A stretch of 64,000 nucleotides of DNA from Pholiota molesta (GCA_014925825.1 JACGCK010000066.1:185101-249100), one strand, 5' to 3'. Positions 11,201 to 23,659 are shown, counted from the stretch's first letter. Numbers and translations: made by a program. Notes: generated from the letters alone by a model not told the origin.

Positions 11201-14200
11201 CAGCGAGGATATGGGCGACAGCGTCGACGCGGAGTCCCAAAGATAGCTCTGCTTCCTCGGACTGTCAAATCATGGACTACCATCGTTACCACCTGGGCAA
11301 TGGGTTAAGGGAATTGCAAAGACTTAGAACTTAGGAGGATAAGAAACGTAGACTGGTTTGATTTTTCCAGAGCTTCGCTTGGTTTCCATCTGTCATTTAA
11401 TTTGAGTGCGCAGCTTTCTCATTGCTTCTGGTCTACTATATTTTGAGATCACATAGTGTTTATCGAGCCTTATGACCAACATTTCTTCGAAGTCTCTCTT
11501 TACCATTGGATTGTTAAGGCCGAGTGAGAGTGAGATTAATCATCAATAACATTTCCACTACAATTTTTTAAAGTTTGGGAAGGGGCCGATTTTGGCGCAC
11601 ATTGGAAAACGTGTGGGCCCGCGGAGACTTTTGCCGTGTACCACTCTCACATTACAACAATACAAGAAAACAAATTTGATTTGGCAGAGTCCTTGAATCT
11701 TGACCTTCTTTTCCTAATTTGCCAACGACTTCCGACCATCATTATATCAAGGACGTATTTGGAGCTTGGGTGGAGAATTGAACGAAAAAGTAGAGTTCTT
11801 CCGGCTGCAATTCCTCTCTATTTCTTCAGTCTATAAGTTCTTACCTTGAGCTGTCAAGCCATCGTCCGCATTGTCCACACAAGAAGTTGGTATTGAATCT
11901 GAAGATTTAAAACAGTACTTGAGCAATATATTACTCATGCCGCAACCTGTGCCTGTTATCAGCTACGAAGAATATGATATTGCGTATCATCGCGGCGCTT
12001 CAGGGCTTCCATTCTGTGAAAGAAACCAGCCCGAACAGATCGTACATATATACCCACAGGATTTTTAATAATGGTACGGAGGTCGAGGCGCGACACTATC
12101 TGTGCATTAGTCCAGATCTGAACCTATAAATAGCTCGGAATTACCGACACTGTTATCAAGCGGTTGTGCTGCACCCGTAGCCGCCTCCCATCGTTGCCAA
12201 TGCACTCCCAAAGGATTCGGTCTGCCGGCTGCTCGGACTCCTGAGCGCTATTAACTCTTGAAAAGGTGTGACCTCTCTCGCGTCTTGTTTGATGCGAAGA
12301 GCTAACCTATCTTGATCATGAGGCTCTGATATATCTTTCAATGAATTTAATGGTAGATATAATGTGTAAGAACCGTGTAGATTGGACCTAGGAAGGTGGC
12401 TGAGCTTACTCATTGATTTTTCAGCGCCCGTGTAATTCCGAGTCGGCTTGTGTATTGGTCCTTTTTATTCTATCTTGGTGAGCGAATATAATAACCGTAT
12501 ATCCTGCAGCATCTCCGATGCTCCGTTGAAATTTACTCTTGGAAGCGGTGTTTGATGAGAACTGTACCACGATTCGACAGTGCGATGATCGTAAAATAAT
12601 AGTTATAATCACCAATATACTGTAGCCATAAGACCACGATCTAATCCCGTTCTCTCTTCATAATGATTGAAAGTTTGTGGAAGTACATAGATTTGCGGTA
12701 GCGCACATATAAATTAGATCTTATCTCAAACACTGCCACACCCTAGCTAAGCTCGTCCATCAAGGAAGTCCTGATACCTCCTTGACTCTCCCTGCCTGCC
12801 ACCGTTTCAGAAATGCGACAACACGCCCGGTTACAGCCGGTAGTACTCCATCCGTGGATGGACCCAAGCGTACTATCCAGAGCTCGAGGTTGGCTGCAGA
12901 ATCCGAGCCCGTCACACCCGAATCCCTTGTCACCAAGTTTCCAACTCTTTTTAGGGACTTGGAATCCATTCTTCCCCTCTTGGACATTGGGGATTCTCCT
13001 TCTTGCTTTGCTAAGATCTTATGTGTATCTCAAGATTACTAGCCGTGCATGGCAGCTTTACGATTCGCAATGGTCGCCTCATGCCACCGAAATCTTACTA
13101 TCCATATAATTTTAATAAGGCAAAGATCCTATTAAACCAAAAGTATTGAAAGGTGACGTGCGTAGTGTTTTCGCACCCCTTGGAATTGTTTTATACTTGC
13201 AATCTTTGAGATCAAAAGAGGAGTCGTCGATTCGACACGGACAGTGTCCTAAGGCATGTCAGCGAATCTGATTGTCCGCATTAGTACTTCCCTAGAGCCA
13301 GTGGGAGCATAGCCAAAATTGTCTTTACAAGCTCTGAGGATTGTAGATATAAAGCATTTGTATCTACCCCTATAGAATATTATTGCCTATCAAGCTCTTG
13401 CCACCGTTGAGGCTTTATTAACGATGCTTCAATGTTCAACTCTCGGCGCTTATTTTAACTTCGTAAGTCGGAAGTCCGGCACGTACAGATATCTATGTCT
13501 ACTTGATGTTGATGTCTACCTCGGTATAGCTCCGACAAAATTTGACGGCAGATTGGTACTCCGTAGCATCTAAGCATATAGCTTTAAAGCTCAGATTTTG
13601 GCTTATCAGAGAGAAGGTCCTGGGAATGCGTAATTCTGTACCCCAGGTGGTGAGTTAGGTCGGGCCGACTGTGATCGTTGGGCGCTTTTTTCCCACCGCC
13701 ATTTTGATCATATGCACCATCATGATCGCGAGCCCCGACCCCACCGAAGCGCTGATCGGCCACGGCCGTGAGTAGTCCTAGTCCCATTACTTCAAACGAG
13801 TACTTCAGAGTACTACTGGTGGACGGTACATCACGGCATGCCGCCTGCCACCTTTACCTCGATCTGCTTATTGATATCATGATCAGATTCGCTCCGAGTG
13901 GGCCTTTGGGGATGGGGTTGTATTTAGGATAGAGTCAAAAGTGAGCATAAAAGACGGGCCCACTGCCTGAACCACAGATAATTCTTGAGGCTCATTTTCC
14001 TAAAACGCCACACCTGTCTGTTAGATTGATGAACGTTCATATGCTTTTCATAAGACAGTGTGAAAGATATATGGCATATGCCCAAGTTGTCTCGGCGTAT
14101 GGCCGCATTGTGGATGTCAGCAGGACAGTCGTGAGCGAATTTTCATTGATGTCGTGTACTTGAATGAGTTTCTGGAATACATATACACATCAGAACAGAT

Positions 14201-14339
14201 ATCGGGGAGTGGAGAGGAGTCCGTTCCTCGCTTAAGCAGATTGCATAGTAGACCTTCTTAACGACGCGGTGATGGACATGAAAACCCATCTCGTATCCCC
14301 CAAAACATCAAGCGCCCCGCCTTTGCTTTTTTCTTAGCG
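8252..14339. other. Gene-poor interval, 6.1 kb
   Basis: No recognisable gene on either strand. The part nearest 8252 is the promoter side of the bHLH gene. Open frames of 60-127 codons (for example 8759-9142, 9727-10050 on minus, and 10987-11334) show no family motif and no consistent splicing partners. A diverged tandem duplication lies at about 10240-10610. The region may be decayed sequence or hold lineage-specific genes that need transcript evidence. Confidence 0.45.
10260..10610. repeat. Diverged tandem duplication, period about 159 bases
   Basis: Two copies share ATCGATTATCGATCGTG, a GCAGGGTCT block, TTTTCGGTTGTTTC and CAACG. The shared core begins at 10346 in the first copy and 10505 in the second, so the period is 159. 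The copies have diverged by many substitutions. Neither has a coding frame I can support. Confidence 0.75.
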
Positions 14340-15780
14340 ATGTCGGCGCCTACGAAATTGCCCGATATTGTAACAAAAACGTGAGCCACAAAACCGTTAT
14401 CTACTGTCGGTTCTAAAATATCCCTTTGCAGGGCAGAGGTTCTCGTAAGTTGAAAATCCATCGACAGCCCATATCTTCATTGAATGTATCGCCATTAGTT
14501 GTCCGGATTTCTCGCGAATTGGGCGCTATACGGAGTTCTGGTGCTGCAAGTTTGTGAGTCGCTTTGATCATTTCACTCCGGGCTTTGAGCTCACATCTAG
14601 ACCTCAAGACCTCTACACGGTGGCATTTCCCAAGGATCGACTGCCTCTCAAAATCACTGTCTATACCACGTTCCTATTAGAAACTGCGCAAACTGGCCTC
14701 ATCACTCATGACGCGTTTAAATTCTTCGCTTTCGGGTTCACCGATCCTTTACTGCTCGATGAAGTAAGCACCGGGTGGTTTTCTATACCTGTATTGACCG
14801 GTATAAGTGAGTCATATCTAGCCTCAATCCTAGCTTTAATGAATGGGAGGCTCGTGGGTTTCGATGTTGATTATTTGTTCTACACTTCCAGTCGCTTGCG
14901 TCGCCCAAGGATTTTATGGCTACCGCATTGGGATTATCACCCAGTCAAAATATCCAGTTGGCGTGATCGCATTTGTGAGTAGGGAAGCCAAATTTTTGGA
15001 GATGAACTCATGACATGCTTTTCCTGTCATGTAGTTCTCCCTTGTTCAATTAGGAGGAGCTATCGGGATCGGGATACAGACGAAGAACGCCCAGTTTTTC
15101 AGCAGAGTCTTCTTAAAAGAAGGATCTTTTATCACTACAGGTGTAAGAGCCCAACTTAGGCTCAAGGTCGACGGGCAGTTAAAAGTCTCCTTTTCAGGTC
15201 TGGGAAGCAGGAAGCGCCGCCTGCGATCTGCTTATCGCAGGGATTATGACTTATCACGTATGTAAATCAGTTGATTCTTCGTTCAAACACTGATATCATA
15301 TATGATGTACTAGCTAAGAAAACGAGATACAGGTTTTCAGTATACGCATGATATAGTGACCAGGGTTATTCGACTGACTATCGAAACGGGGACCTTAACA
15401 GGTCAGTATTGATTATCTCGTATTTTGAAAGGCGAGGTCCTCACTTCTATTTGCTCGAAACTATGGCAGCCACTCTCGCAATTGCCGTTCTGGTTCTGGC
15501 ATATCTTCCCGGACATCCACCATACTACCAAGCATGCGCATTGATCCTTGGAAAGGCTTATTCAAACTCCATGATGGTCGCTTTGAACAGCCGAATGAAG
15601 GTCATATCAAATTCATCAACCGCATCATGGAATGAAAGTAGTATTCCGCCTCTTCCTTCGAAATCGTTAACTTATGGAGAAGTGATGTTTCTCAAACCAC
15701 TGGACGAAATAGAGTCTGGTACTACTGATGTATCCCGTTCACAGAATGTGAGTGCTGCATGCATCGATAGATTGACGTAG
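14340..15780 (+). CDS. DUF6534-type multi-pass membrane protein (basidiomycete family)
   Basis: A many-exon gene put together from splice consensus and family resemblance. Start ATG at 14340 (MSAPTKLPDIVTKT), exon 14340-14380, a 13-base micro-exon 14432-14444, then 14499-14553 (SGFLANWALYGVLVLQV) and 14609 onward (VAFPKDRLPLKITVYTTFLL). Later exons encode hydrophobic segments near VACVAQGFYGYRIGII, QLGGAIGIGIQTK and LTATLAIAVLVLAYLPG, then AYSNSMMVALNSRMKV and a polar tail. The AFPKDR motif after the first membrane segment and the N-S-x(5)-LNSR motif near the last one are, as I recall, typical of these seven-helix proteins, which are widespread in Agaricomycetes and have no established function. 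The family call is fairly firm; the micro-exon and the exact stop (TAG at 15778) are less so. Confidence 0.7.
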
Positions 15781-16341
15781 CTCACACTGAGAAGGAACTG
15801 ACGACGTTCGATGTAATCGTTGATGGGAATGGCGCGTCCTATACCGGAAATAAGCGCTCGGGCGAGTTAGATAGTTAGATACTTCCCAAAGGACTATGCC
15901 ATGATTTCGATTCGGTTGCTCTTGTACATTTCTTGTGTATTTCTATGTTTATAATATATTTTACTTCGATAGCGCGTATGGCTGTGCGTTGTCTGAATCG
16001 TTCTACTACGCTGGAGTGCAATCAAAGTGAGCGCTTAAAGTCACCACAGTGACTGGTTGTCAGCCCAACACTGTGAAATGGAATCATGATCGTTGAATCA
16101 ATCATAAATCGCTCCCATGTCTTGTTCATCACCGGGATATCACAGACTGGCTAGGTATCAATCGTTTAGAGATAAGATAAGAAAGCCGTCGCGTCAAAAA
16201 CGTGACCTCAGCGTAGGATGAAGTGTCTATTCCCGATTAGGAAATATTATCTGTTCTTGTCCTCCTCCTTGCTTCAACTGTCAGCGCCCAACGCACTACC
16301 TACCACTGCACCCGTACCTCCTCCGCTGCTAACAACACAAG
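15781..16341. other. Intergenic / promoter of capping protein beta
   Basis: No coding signal. The last 100 bases upstream of 16342 are pyrimidine-rich, fitting a fungal 5' UTR. Confidence 0.5.
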
Positions 16342-17591
16342 ATGGCAGACGTGATAGACTCGATGCTAGATCTCATGCGGCGCCTGCCGCCTACACGGAC
16401 GGAAGAGAACGTCAACACACTGGTTGGGATATGCCCCGACGAGGCGGACGAGCTGCTGCAGAGCGTCGATCAGCCGCTGCAGGTCATGGTGGATCGCGCG
16501 ACGGGGCGCGAGTATCTTGCTTGTGACTACAATCGCGACGGGGAGAGCTATAGGTACGTCGCCCCATCATTCTATCTACGCTCATCAATGTCTGTCACTG
16601 CGCATGCGCGTTGCCTCGTTTTCTGTGATTTTCGGGGTGCTGCGTGTGCATTCGTCTTCGTTATACGTTCGCTGCGATTGCTGCTGTGATCTTTGTGTAT
16701 TGATGGATACGATTGCCCCCTAGGTCTCCGTGGTCGAATGAATACGATCCACCCATCGATGACGGCGCCGTGCCCTCCTCGAAGATGCGCAAGCTCGAGA
16801 TCCAGGCCAACGAGGCCTTCGACACCTACCGGGAGATGTACTACGAAGGCGGCGTCTCCTCTGTCTTCCTCTGGGACCCAGAAGACCCCAGCGGCGGCAG
16901 CAACTTCGCCGGGGTCGTCGTCCTCAAGAAAAGTGCGTCCGTCCGGCATTCTTCCAATAGTAATACATAGATCAACGGGGGAGCTGATGCATCGCGCGCT
17001 ATCAAGCAATGACACCGGCGACGCCGTACGAGCCGTCTGGATCGTGGGACTCGATTCACGTCTTTGAGACCGTCGAGCGTGGGCGACAGGCGCATTACAA
17101 GCTGACGTCCACCGTCATGCTGCAGCTCGTGACGAGGAAGGGCACGGACTCCGACCCCAAAGTGCCTGCGGACAAGAAGGGGCCGGAGAACTGGAAGCGC
17201 GATGGGGAGGTTAGCTTGAGCGGGAGTATGACGCGACAGGTGCGTTTGCTCTCCTGTCGCTCCAATGTGGTACTAACACATCTCGCGTCCATCTATCACC
17301 CCTTGCTGTGATAGACTGAACAGGATTGGCCGCTGCAGGAAAGCGCATCTCATATCACGAATATTGGTAAAATGATTGAAGAGATAGAGATAAAGATGCG
17401 AAATTTGCTGCAAGAGGTAATGTCATCTCCCTCCCCACGGATTCAATTAGGAAGTTTGACATTTGCGACTTCAGGTATATTTCGGCAAAACACGCGACAT
17501 CGTTTACGACCTACGCAGCGTTGATGATCTTGAGAAAGCCCGACGACAAAAAGAATTGCAGAAAGAACTCGTGGGCTTTATCAAACGATGA
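16342..17591 (+). CDS. CAP2: F-actin capping protein subunit beta
   Basis: Beta half of the CapZ heterodimer, which caps actin barbed ends in cortical patches. Five exons: 16342-16553, 16724-16932, 17007-17239, 17315-17416 and 17475-17591, all phases compatible, 290 residues. Hallmarks visible are the N-terminal D(S/C)[10 protein letters not shown], the central [23 protein letters not shown] across the first splice, [11 protein letters not shown], the SWDSIHVFE segment, [12 protein letters not shown], and the C-terminal [26 protein letters not shown] helix region. Length fits the family. Between KK and SWDSIH there is a short Pro/Thr-rich stretch ([10 protein letters not shown]) whose 5' edge depends on the chosen acceptor at 17006. 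Confidence 0.95.
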
Positions 17592-17993
17592 TTAATTGTC
17601 GATTGGTGACAATCGCAAAGTAAATGATTTGAGGGTAAAATGCTGGATTGCCATTGAAGCAGGAATATTGGATGTAATTTTAATTTTCTGGAATTCTTGG
17701 ACGTGAGATAACAAGGTAATCGAGCTTATTCCACAAGTCCCTGTAGAGAGGTTGTGCGGCTCAAGGCAAGTAAAGAAAGATGGCCTGATAAAAAGCGCAA
17801 GAGAATGGACGAATGGATTCAGTAAAGCCGATTAGTAATAATACATGTACAATCGAGCAACTCGCTGTCCAGCAAGGAAGCTCTAGAAGGCTTCCGTCAT
17901 ATTGTTCCGCGCGTTAGAACTATGCTTGTCATCCATGGCATGGCAGCGCGTGTTTGAAGCGGGGTCAGGCATGGCCAGACCGTCCGGTCATCA
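17592..17993. other. Intergenic between convergent genes
   Basis: About 400 bases, AT-rich, with no coding signal. It should contain the 3' ends of capping protein beta (+) and the cyclophilin (-). Confidence 0.5.
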
Positions 17994-18775
17994 TCATCGT
18001 CCTACTAATTTACTATCTGCAATGGGATTAGAGTGGATTGTGACCTGACGCAAAAATTGGATTGAGAAAATATTATATGTCAACTGGCAAGGGTACATAC
18101 ACCTGTTAGCTTGATCTCATTCAACGGCCTGTTCTTGTTATTCACTGGCACACGTTCGATCGAATCAAGGGTTGAGTCGGCGCCGTCGATTACCTTGCCA
18201 AAGATAGTGTATTTGCCATCCAAGTGCGGCTGCTTTGCGTAAGTAATGAAGAACTGTGACTTGTTCGTATCGGGACCCGAGTTGGCCATCGCTACAACGC
18301 CGCGGTTATTGAACTGCGAAGACAGACGCGGGTCGGATCAGAGACTAAACAATTAGTAATATTTGAACTGACCTTGAGCGTTGACCTGACTTCGTCTGCG
18401 AAAGGCGCGCCCCATATGCTTTGGCCGCCTTTTCCAGAGCCGGTTGGATCGCCGGTCTGCGTCATGAACCCCCTGATGTTGCGGTGGAACAGACAACCGT
18501 CAAAATAGCCTGATGCACATAGCGCTAAAAAATTCTGGGCGCGCAGTCAGTGGCGATGGCTTTTGAGGGACGTGAATGACATACTTCGGCTGCTTTGGGG
18601 GCGGCCTCGCAGAATATCTCGATCTAGCAAACATCAGACAGGATTGGGTGACAGTGGGCGGGGCTAAGACCGACCTTGAGGTCTCCGTGGGTTGTGTGGA
18701 GAGTAACAGACTGTGCAAGTGTCAGTGTGCGGCTGTGGAGATGATGGAACGGAAGACAGTACCATTTTCGTCCAT
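17994..18775 (-). CDS. Cyclophilin-type peptidyl-prolyl isomerase, PPIL3-like
   Basis: Small single-domain cyclophilin of the PPIL3/Cyp10 group, whose members associate with spliceosomes. Six exons: 18775-18773 (only the ATG), 18710-18675, 18623-18585, 18534-18373, 18313-18101 and 18044-17994; 167 residues, close to the family size. The N-terminus [23 protein letters not shown] and the active-site block [15 protein letters not shown] (catalytic Arg in FHR, then FMxQ), [20 protein letters not shown] and [11 protein letters not shown] are all present. The terminal exon gives VTIHSNP, as in PPIL3 proteins. The last intron uses donor GTATGT at 18100. A start codon isolated on its own exon is unusual but gives the only good N-terminus. 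Confidence 0.92.
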
Positions 18776-18907
18776 CTTTGGACGTGTCACAATCAAGTGT
18801 GAGCCCGTGACAGAAGGCTATAGCAGTCACAAACACTAATACGACTGGGAATTCAATACCACCAGGCTTGCTTTACTACAACCATCACCCGTCTCCCCCG
18901 CCCACCC
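18776..18907. promoter_or_regulatory. Compact bidirectional promoter, cyclophilin / G-alpha
   Basis: Only 132 bases separate the divergent start codons at 18775 (-) and 18908 (+), so both 5' UTRs and core promoters must share this stretch or reach into the neighbour. No TATA box is evident. This is an inference from spacing only. Confidence 0.5.
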
Positions 18908-20952
18908 ATGGCCATGCGCTCCCCGTCGTTGTACAGCCAGGATGACCCCATTACCGCCGCTATGAAGCCCCCCATCTCCGAGACAGAGTCCGAGCGTGCC
19001 GTCCGCCTTGAAGGGGAGGCCGAGGCCAAGCGTATTTCGGAGCAGATCGACGAGGATTTGAGGGAGGAGCGCGAGCGTTTGAAGAAGCGCAAGACCGATG
19101 TCAAGGTCTGACGATGCCCAGCGCCCCATTTTATCGCGCATATACTCACTTGCGCATTCGTATTCCCCCAGCTGCTCCTCCTTGGCCAAGCGGAGAGCGG
19201 AAAGTCCACGCTCCAGAAGCAGTTCCAGCTTATGTACAAGCCTAATTCGCTGGATCAGGAACGCTTATCCTGGAGGACTGTCATCTACTTCAATGTCGTC
19301 CGTTCTCTGAAGCACATTCTCAATACTTTGGAGGCCTGGGACGATGTCGCCGACGATATTGATGATCCTACTGGCACAGCTCTGGATGATGAAAAACCCC
19401 GCAACCATCGCTCTAATGGCAATGCTATCGCAGATCAGCCATCACCTTCGACTTCACTCATCGACGTCGTAGATGCGACCGGTGCTCAGAGTTCTAGTGG
19501 TCATTCTTCTGGCAGCCCTTCTGCGTCAACTAGTTCCGGAGCTATGCATATTGCGAATCTTCGTCGCAGATTGACCTCCCTTGTCGCAATGGATACGCAA
19601 CTTGCAGATAGGCTAAGCGGCGGCATCGACGTCTCCGGCTCCGGGAAAGGTGGGGTGTACGTACGCAGCGGGTGGCAGGCACGCACCATCGAGAACGCTA
19701 TTGGGAAAATAAAGCAGAAACGCCCTAGCACCGAGAAGAGGGCACGGGAAAGCATATCTGCCGAAATTCCCCCTGATCCTATGGTGGAGGAGGTCGCACG
19801 TTTGCTGGAAACAAGCCAGGAGGATATTCACGAACTCTGGGGGCACCCCACCGTAAAGCATCTTATTGCTAAGCGCCGCCTGAAGTTAGATGAATGGTCT
19901 GAGTTGTACGTTTCTTTTTTGTTTTTGTTTTCTTCGCGTCCGGGAGACTGATCTTCTCTATCCAGCTTCCTCAAGCATATATCCCGTGTGGCATCGGCAG
20001 ACTACATCCCCACGACTGGTAAATTTGATATTTTCTTATCTATTCAAACGCATACATGAGCTGATATTCTCAGATGACATCCTACATGCCCGTATTCAGA
20101 CTATGGGAGTCGCAGAGCACATATTTGACGTTAATATTCATGGCAAGTCAGTGACCTGGCATTTGTTCGACGTGGGCGGTGCCCGTGGACAACGGCACTC
20201 GTGGGTACCCTATTTCGACGACGCAAATGCGATTATTTTCGTGGCGCCTGTGAGCGCCTTTGATCAGGTACTGCCTCATTTTTTTCGTTTAAAAGAACAT
20301 CCTACTGATTTCTTATTTTAGTACCTCGAGGAAGACCCCAGAACAAATCGGATCGATGACTCTCTTCAATTATTCACACAAATTTGCTCCAATGCCCTTT
20401 TGAAGAGCGTCCACCTTGTTCTTTTCCTCAGTATGTCTTCTCTATCATCCAACGTGACTGATGTCACTAATTGCGTTCGCACGTTCTTTTCGCACGTTCT
20501 TAAGATAAGACTGATCTTTTGCGCTCAAAGCTAGATAAAGGGTTAAAAGTTCGAAAATAGTGCGTGTATGCGTGCGTGGTGGGCTAAAATTTCGTTCTGA
20601 TCCATTTTTCTAGCATCACCTCCTTTGGGGAGCGGTCCAATGATTACGAGACGGTGGTGCAGTACTTCCGCGCCCACTTCCTACAGGTGCATCGACGGAA
20701 CAACGAAAACCGACGAGTGCTATACACTCACTTTACCAGCGTCGTCGTACGTCTTATCCCATGTCATTCGAGCTTCTATTCATTGTTCTAATACACCACC
20801 ATTTCAGGATACGAAAGCTACACAGCGTATTATTGGAAACGGTTCGTTGATATTTCCTCCCATGATATCAGCAAAAACTTACCCAGTTTCCGTCTATTTT
20901 AGTCCGCGACTCCATATTCAGAGGATACCTCCAGTCGGCGGCACTGGTGTGA
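18908..20952 (+). CDS. Large atypical heterotrimeric G-protein alpha subunit
   Basis: Nine exons: 18908-19105, 19172-19905, 19966-20018, 20074-20267, 20322-20430, 20505-20559, 20614-20746, 20808-20841 and 20903-20952; 519 residues against about 350-360 for ordinary G-alpha. The P-loop reads GQAESGKST (usual GAGESGKST), switch I is HARIQTMGV and keeps the arginine, and the guanine motif LNKTDLL is intact. Switch II reads DVGGARGQRHSW where typical proteins have DVGGQR, so the catalytic Gln position is Ala. The TCAT motif is replaced by TSVV. There is no N-terminal MGxxxS myristoylation signal (it starts MAMRSPS), and the C-terminal receptor tail is unlike the CGxx form. About 130 extra residues, Ser/Asp-rich, sit in the helical domain. 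It is probably one of the expanded non-classical G-alphas of mushrooms. Confidence 0.9.
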
Positions 20953-22032
20953 TCTGTGCAATTCGAACTGCATATTCCGTCTATCCGCCGATGTCCCTCG
21001 TGGCCTTGGTTGCCATTGGCGCTTTCCGATACCCCGTTCTTGTGTCTATATCCTGCTTTGTGAAATATTCTCAATGTTGTCTAGTATGGCCGTTCTTCGC
21101 CCTATATTATTTATGTTTTCCACTTTCTTTTCTTTTCTAATGTTGCTATACTTTCTTCAGCCACGAACCACCACACAAACATTATTCTTGATACATACCG
21201 CCATTCGCTTTATTCTGATGTCAACTTCCTCTCCTTGTACTCCACATTAGATTGTATGCCTGTCGGGGTTCTCTTTAACGGCTATCTCCTTCCCATGGGC
21301 TTCTCATGGGAGTTAGCCGCCCGCCGGAACCTCTCTTGTCCTAGCTGCCGACACTCACTGCCTCACTCACGAATTCACGTCAGTCTTCCCTACTTATTAT
21401 TGTATTCCCGTCGCCACGACTACCTATAATTTTAGTTTCTCTCTAGGTCTTCTCCTGTCCCAAAGCCTCTATGTAACCTCTTATCACTATCAACAAAATG
21501 ATCAAATTCTTGTACATACTTCCTAACTTCCTACCATATTATGCCAAAAATACAATCTCGTGCCGAAGAGCTATCTATCCGATTCTGTCGTGGCGAGAAG
21601 ACATTTTCGAATAAATCTGATTTAATGATTCAGTGAGACTGCTGTATTTCCGATTCTACATAGAACAACGCTCGAAAGTCGTGATCAAATGCGATTGTGT
21701 CTGTTGAGAACACAGAGCTCCACGGTCCACCGTTTGCATCGTGAATTCATCGCGCGAACATGGACTTGCATTCTAAGTAAGTATGTCGGGCGATAGGATT
21801 TGATGAGCAGGAGCCGTATTTAGGTCGCAAAGTAATTCCCCAAGTATATGCCACAGCAGTGCTTTTCACACCACGCCCTAATAAAATCATTTTAAGTCAA
21901 GGCAAGGTCCACCGGTGACCGAGGTCGACGGATCGGGTTCAATGGATAATGGATTTGTCAAATACACTAAGTCTACAACATTCGGAGCAGAAAAATGGGA
22001 ATCCGCCAAAAATTAAAATAAGAGCCAAAAAA
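20953..22032. other. Intergenic 3' of G-alpha
   Basis: No gene seen. The first few hundred bases are T/C-rich, as in 3' UTRs. Open frames at 20625-21140 and 21235-21429 only overlap G-alpha exons or lack protein-like features. Confidence 0.45.
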
Positions 22033-22123
22033 TGCCACGTACCCGGATTGAACGAGTGACCTTCTCATTGGCCTAGCAACGAATGCTTACAAGTGAGACG
22101 CGCTACCACTACGCCAACGCGGC
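22033..22123 (-). tRNA. tRNA-Thr (anticodon TGT), with intron
   Basis: Read on the minus strand from 22123. Acceptor stem GCCGCGT pairs with ACGTGGC (one G-U pair), with discriminator A at 22033. The D stem is GCGT/GCGC with loop AGTGGTA. The anticodon stem is TCTCA/TGAGA around loop CTTGTAA, giving anticodon TGT. The T arm is ACTCG TTCAATC CGGGT. About 19 bases inserted just 3' of the anticodon (after base 37) have the position and size of a nuclear tRNA intron, leaving a mature length of about 72. CCA is not encoded, as usual in eukaryotes. Confidence 0.9.
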
Positions 22124-23659
22124 TTGTGTTGATAATCTTGTGCGGTAAAATTCATTGGGGTTCCGCCAATATGTGCTCTCCTCATTGCTTCAACAATCTT
22201 ATGGCAATGAATAATTGTCGAATCTTTATTCAATTTCATATCGAAGGTACCTTGGATTGACCATGTCGATGGGCCCGACTCAAAGATTATCATCAAGGGG
22301 ACATGCCGACAAGTTCGATTGCCAGAGAGTCTACCACATTGCGGCCTTTGTACTACCGGTCACCGGTCATTTCTACTCTCAATCTGCTACCACCATCGCC
22401 TGTGCTTCCGGCGCTTATGGTTTTCCATTTCAATGACGCTTTTTTCTTACATTCTTTGGTCTTTGTAACAGCAGGTTTACCTTGCATCAGAGCGGCTTCC
22501 CCTTCTAGAGTTTCTTCTCGACAAGTTCATCTTATTTGCCAGCAACGCAAAACATCACGCGGTATTCTCTATTCTCTGCATTCTGGAAGCTTGCGGATGA
22601 GCCTTAGAGCGCTAGGGCGCCGTCCAACATGATAGGCGGTGCGCCGGATGTAAAGCGAAGTCGTCAGGCTCTAGACTCCAAGCTCTGTAAAGCCTCGTTC
22701 CCTTGTTCTCTCATCGACACTCCTTTGACTCCCTCCAAGGCGCACCTGACGCATTGTCAGTGTCCTGGACAAGAATATGGGGAGTTTGGACAAAATGTCA
22801 AGAAAGGTGTCCACATGCAATACCGCGGACGCCGGCACCGCTCCCCGACATCCAGGTGGCAATGACAGCACATGAACTCATCCGACAGCAATCCAACAGT
22901 GACTTCTGTTACGATAGCGCCGATAATTGGCGCAATTATGGTATGTAATCTAGACGCTTGTAGACGTGTCTATCAAGACATCGTTTTCTTTGACCTATGT
23001 GAGCCTCCTATCATTAACCTTTTAACTTATCGGGGGAGTTAGTTTGAAAAACTTGGCATTTACTCGCTGGTCACTCATTTAATGACGTGTAAGTATCGAT
23101 AAATTATCTTAGCATTGTTCTACAGTAATGTTATCAGAAATTCTGTCTTCATGCAGTTGAATCAGGTACTTCCAAGTTCCGTGTGTAAGTAAAAACTCAC
23201 TTGTAAACATAACATTGGGTCCGTGCGAAGCATTTGAATCAGGAGCTAATTACATACAACGATCGTGTCGGTGAATCACAAACCATTCGAGAGCCTTCCA
23301 TCATCCAAAACCACTCATGATGCATCTCATGGATGCACAGTCCTGAGAACTAGATCAGGCGACACTATTGGGTTGAGGTAAGTCATTGTCCTTTGCCGAA
23401 TGATAACGAATTAATGTATTCCTATATGTATGTATAGCGTCTTTATAGCATACAGGCAACAGGCTCACCTCACTTCCCCTCAACGGAAGATCTCTTCTTC
23501 AACGACAGCTGTTAGCTGCGTTCTTCCTGTCACCGCGTGAGCCTTCAAGCTTCGATGACCGCGTTTCGCGACTGACTTTTCCTCATACTTAGACCCAGCA
23601 CCTAGAATTTTTTTGGAAAACTTCTCTTTCTACTCTCACGACGAAACACGAAACACGCG
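22124..23659. other. Intergenic, 1.5 kb
   Basis: No recognisable gene. Short open frames at 22303-22950 do not splice into anything familiar. The last 150 bases are the MFS promoter/5' UTR. Confidence 0.4.
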
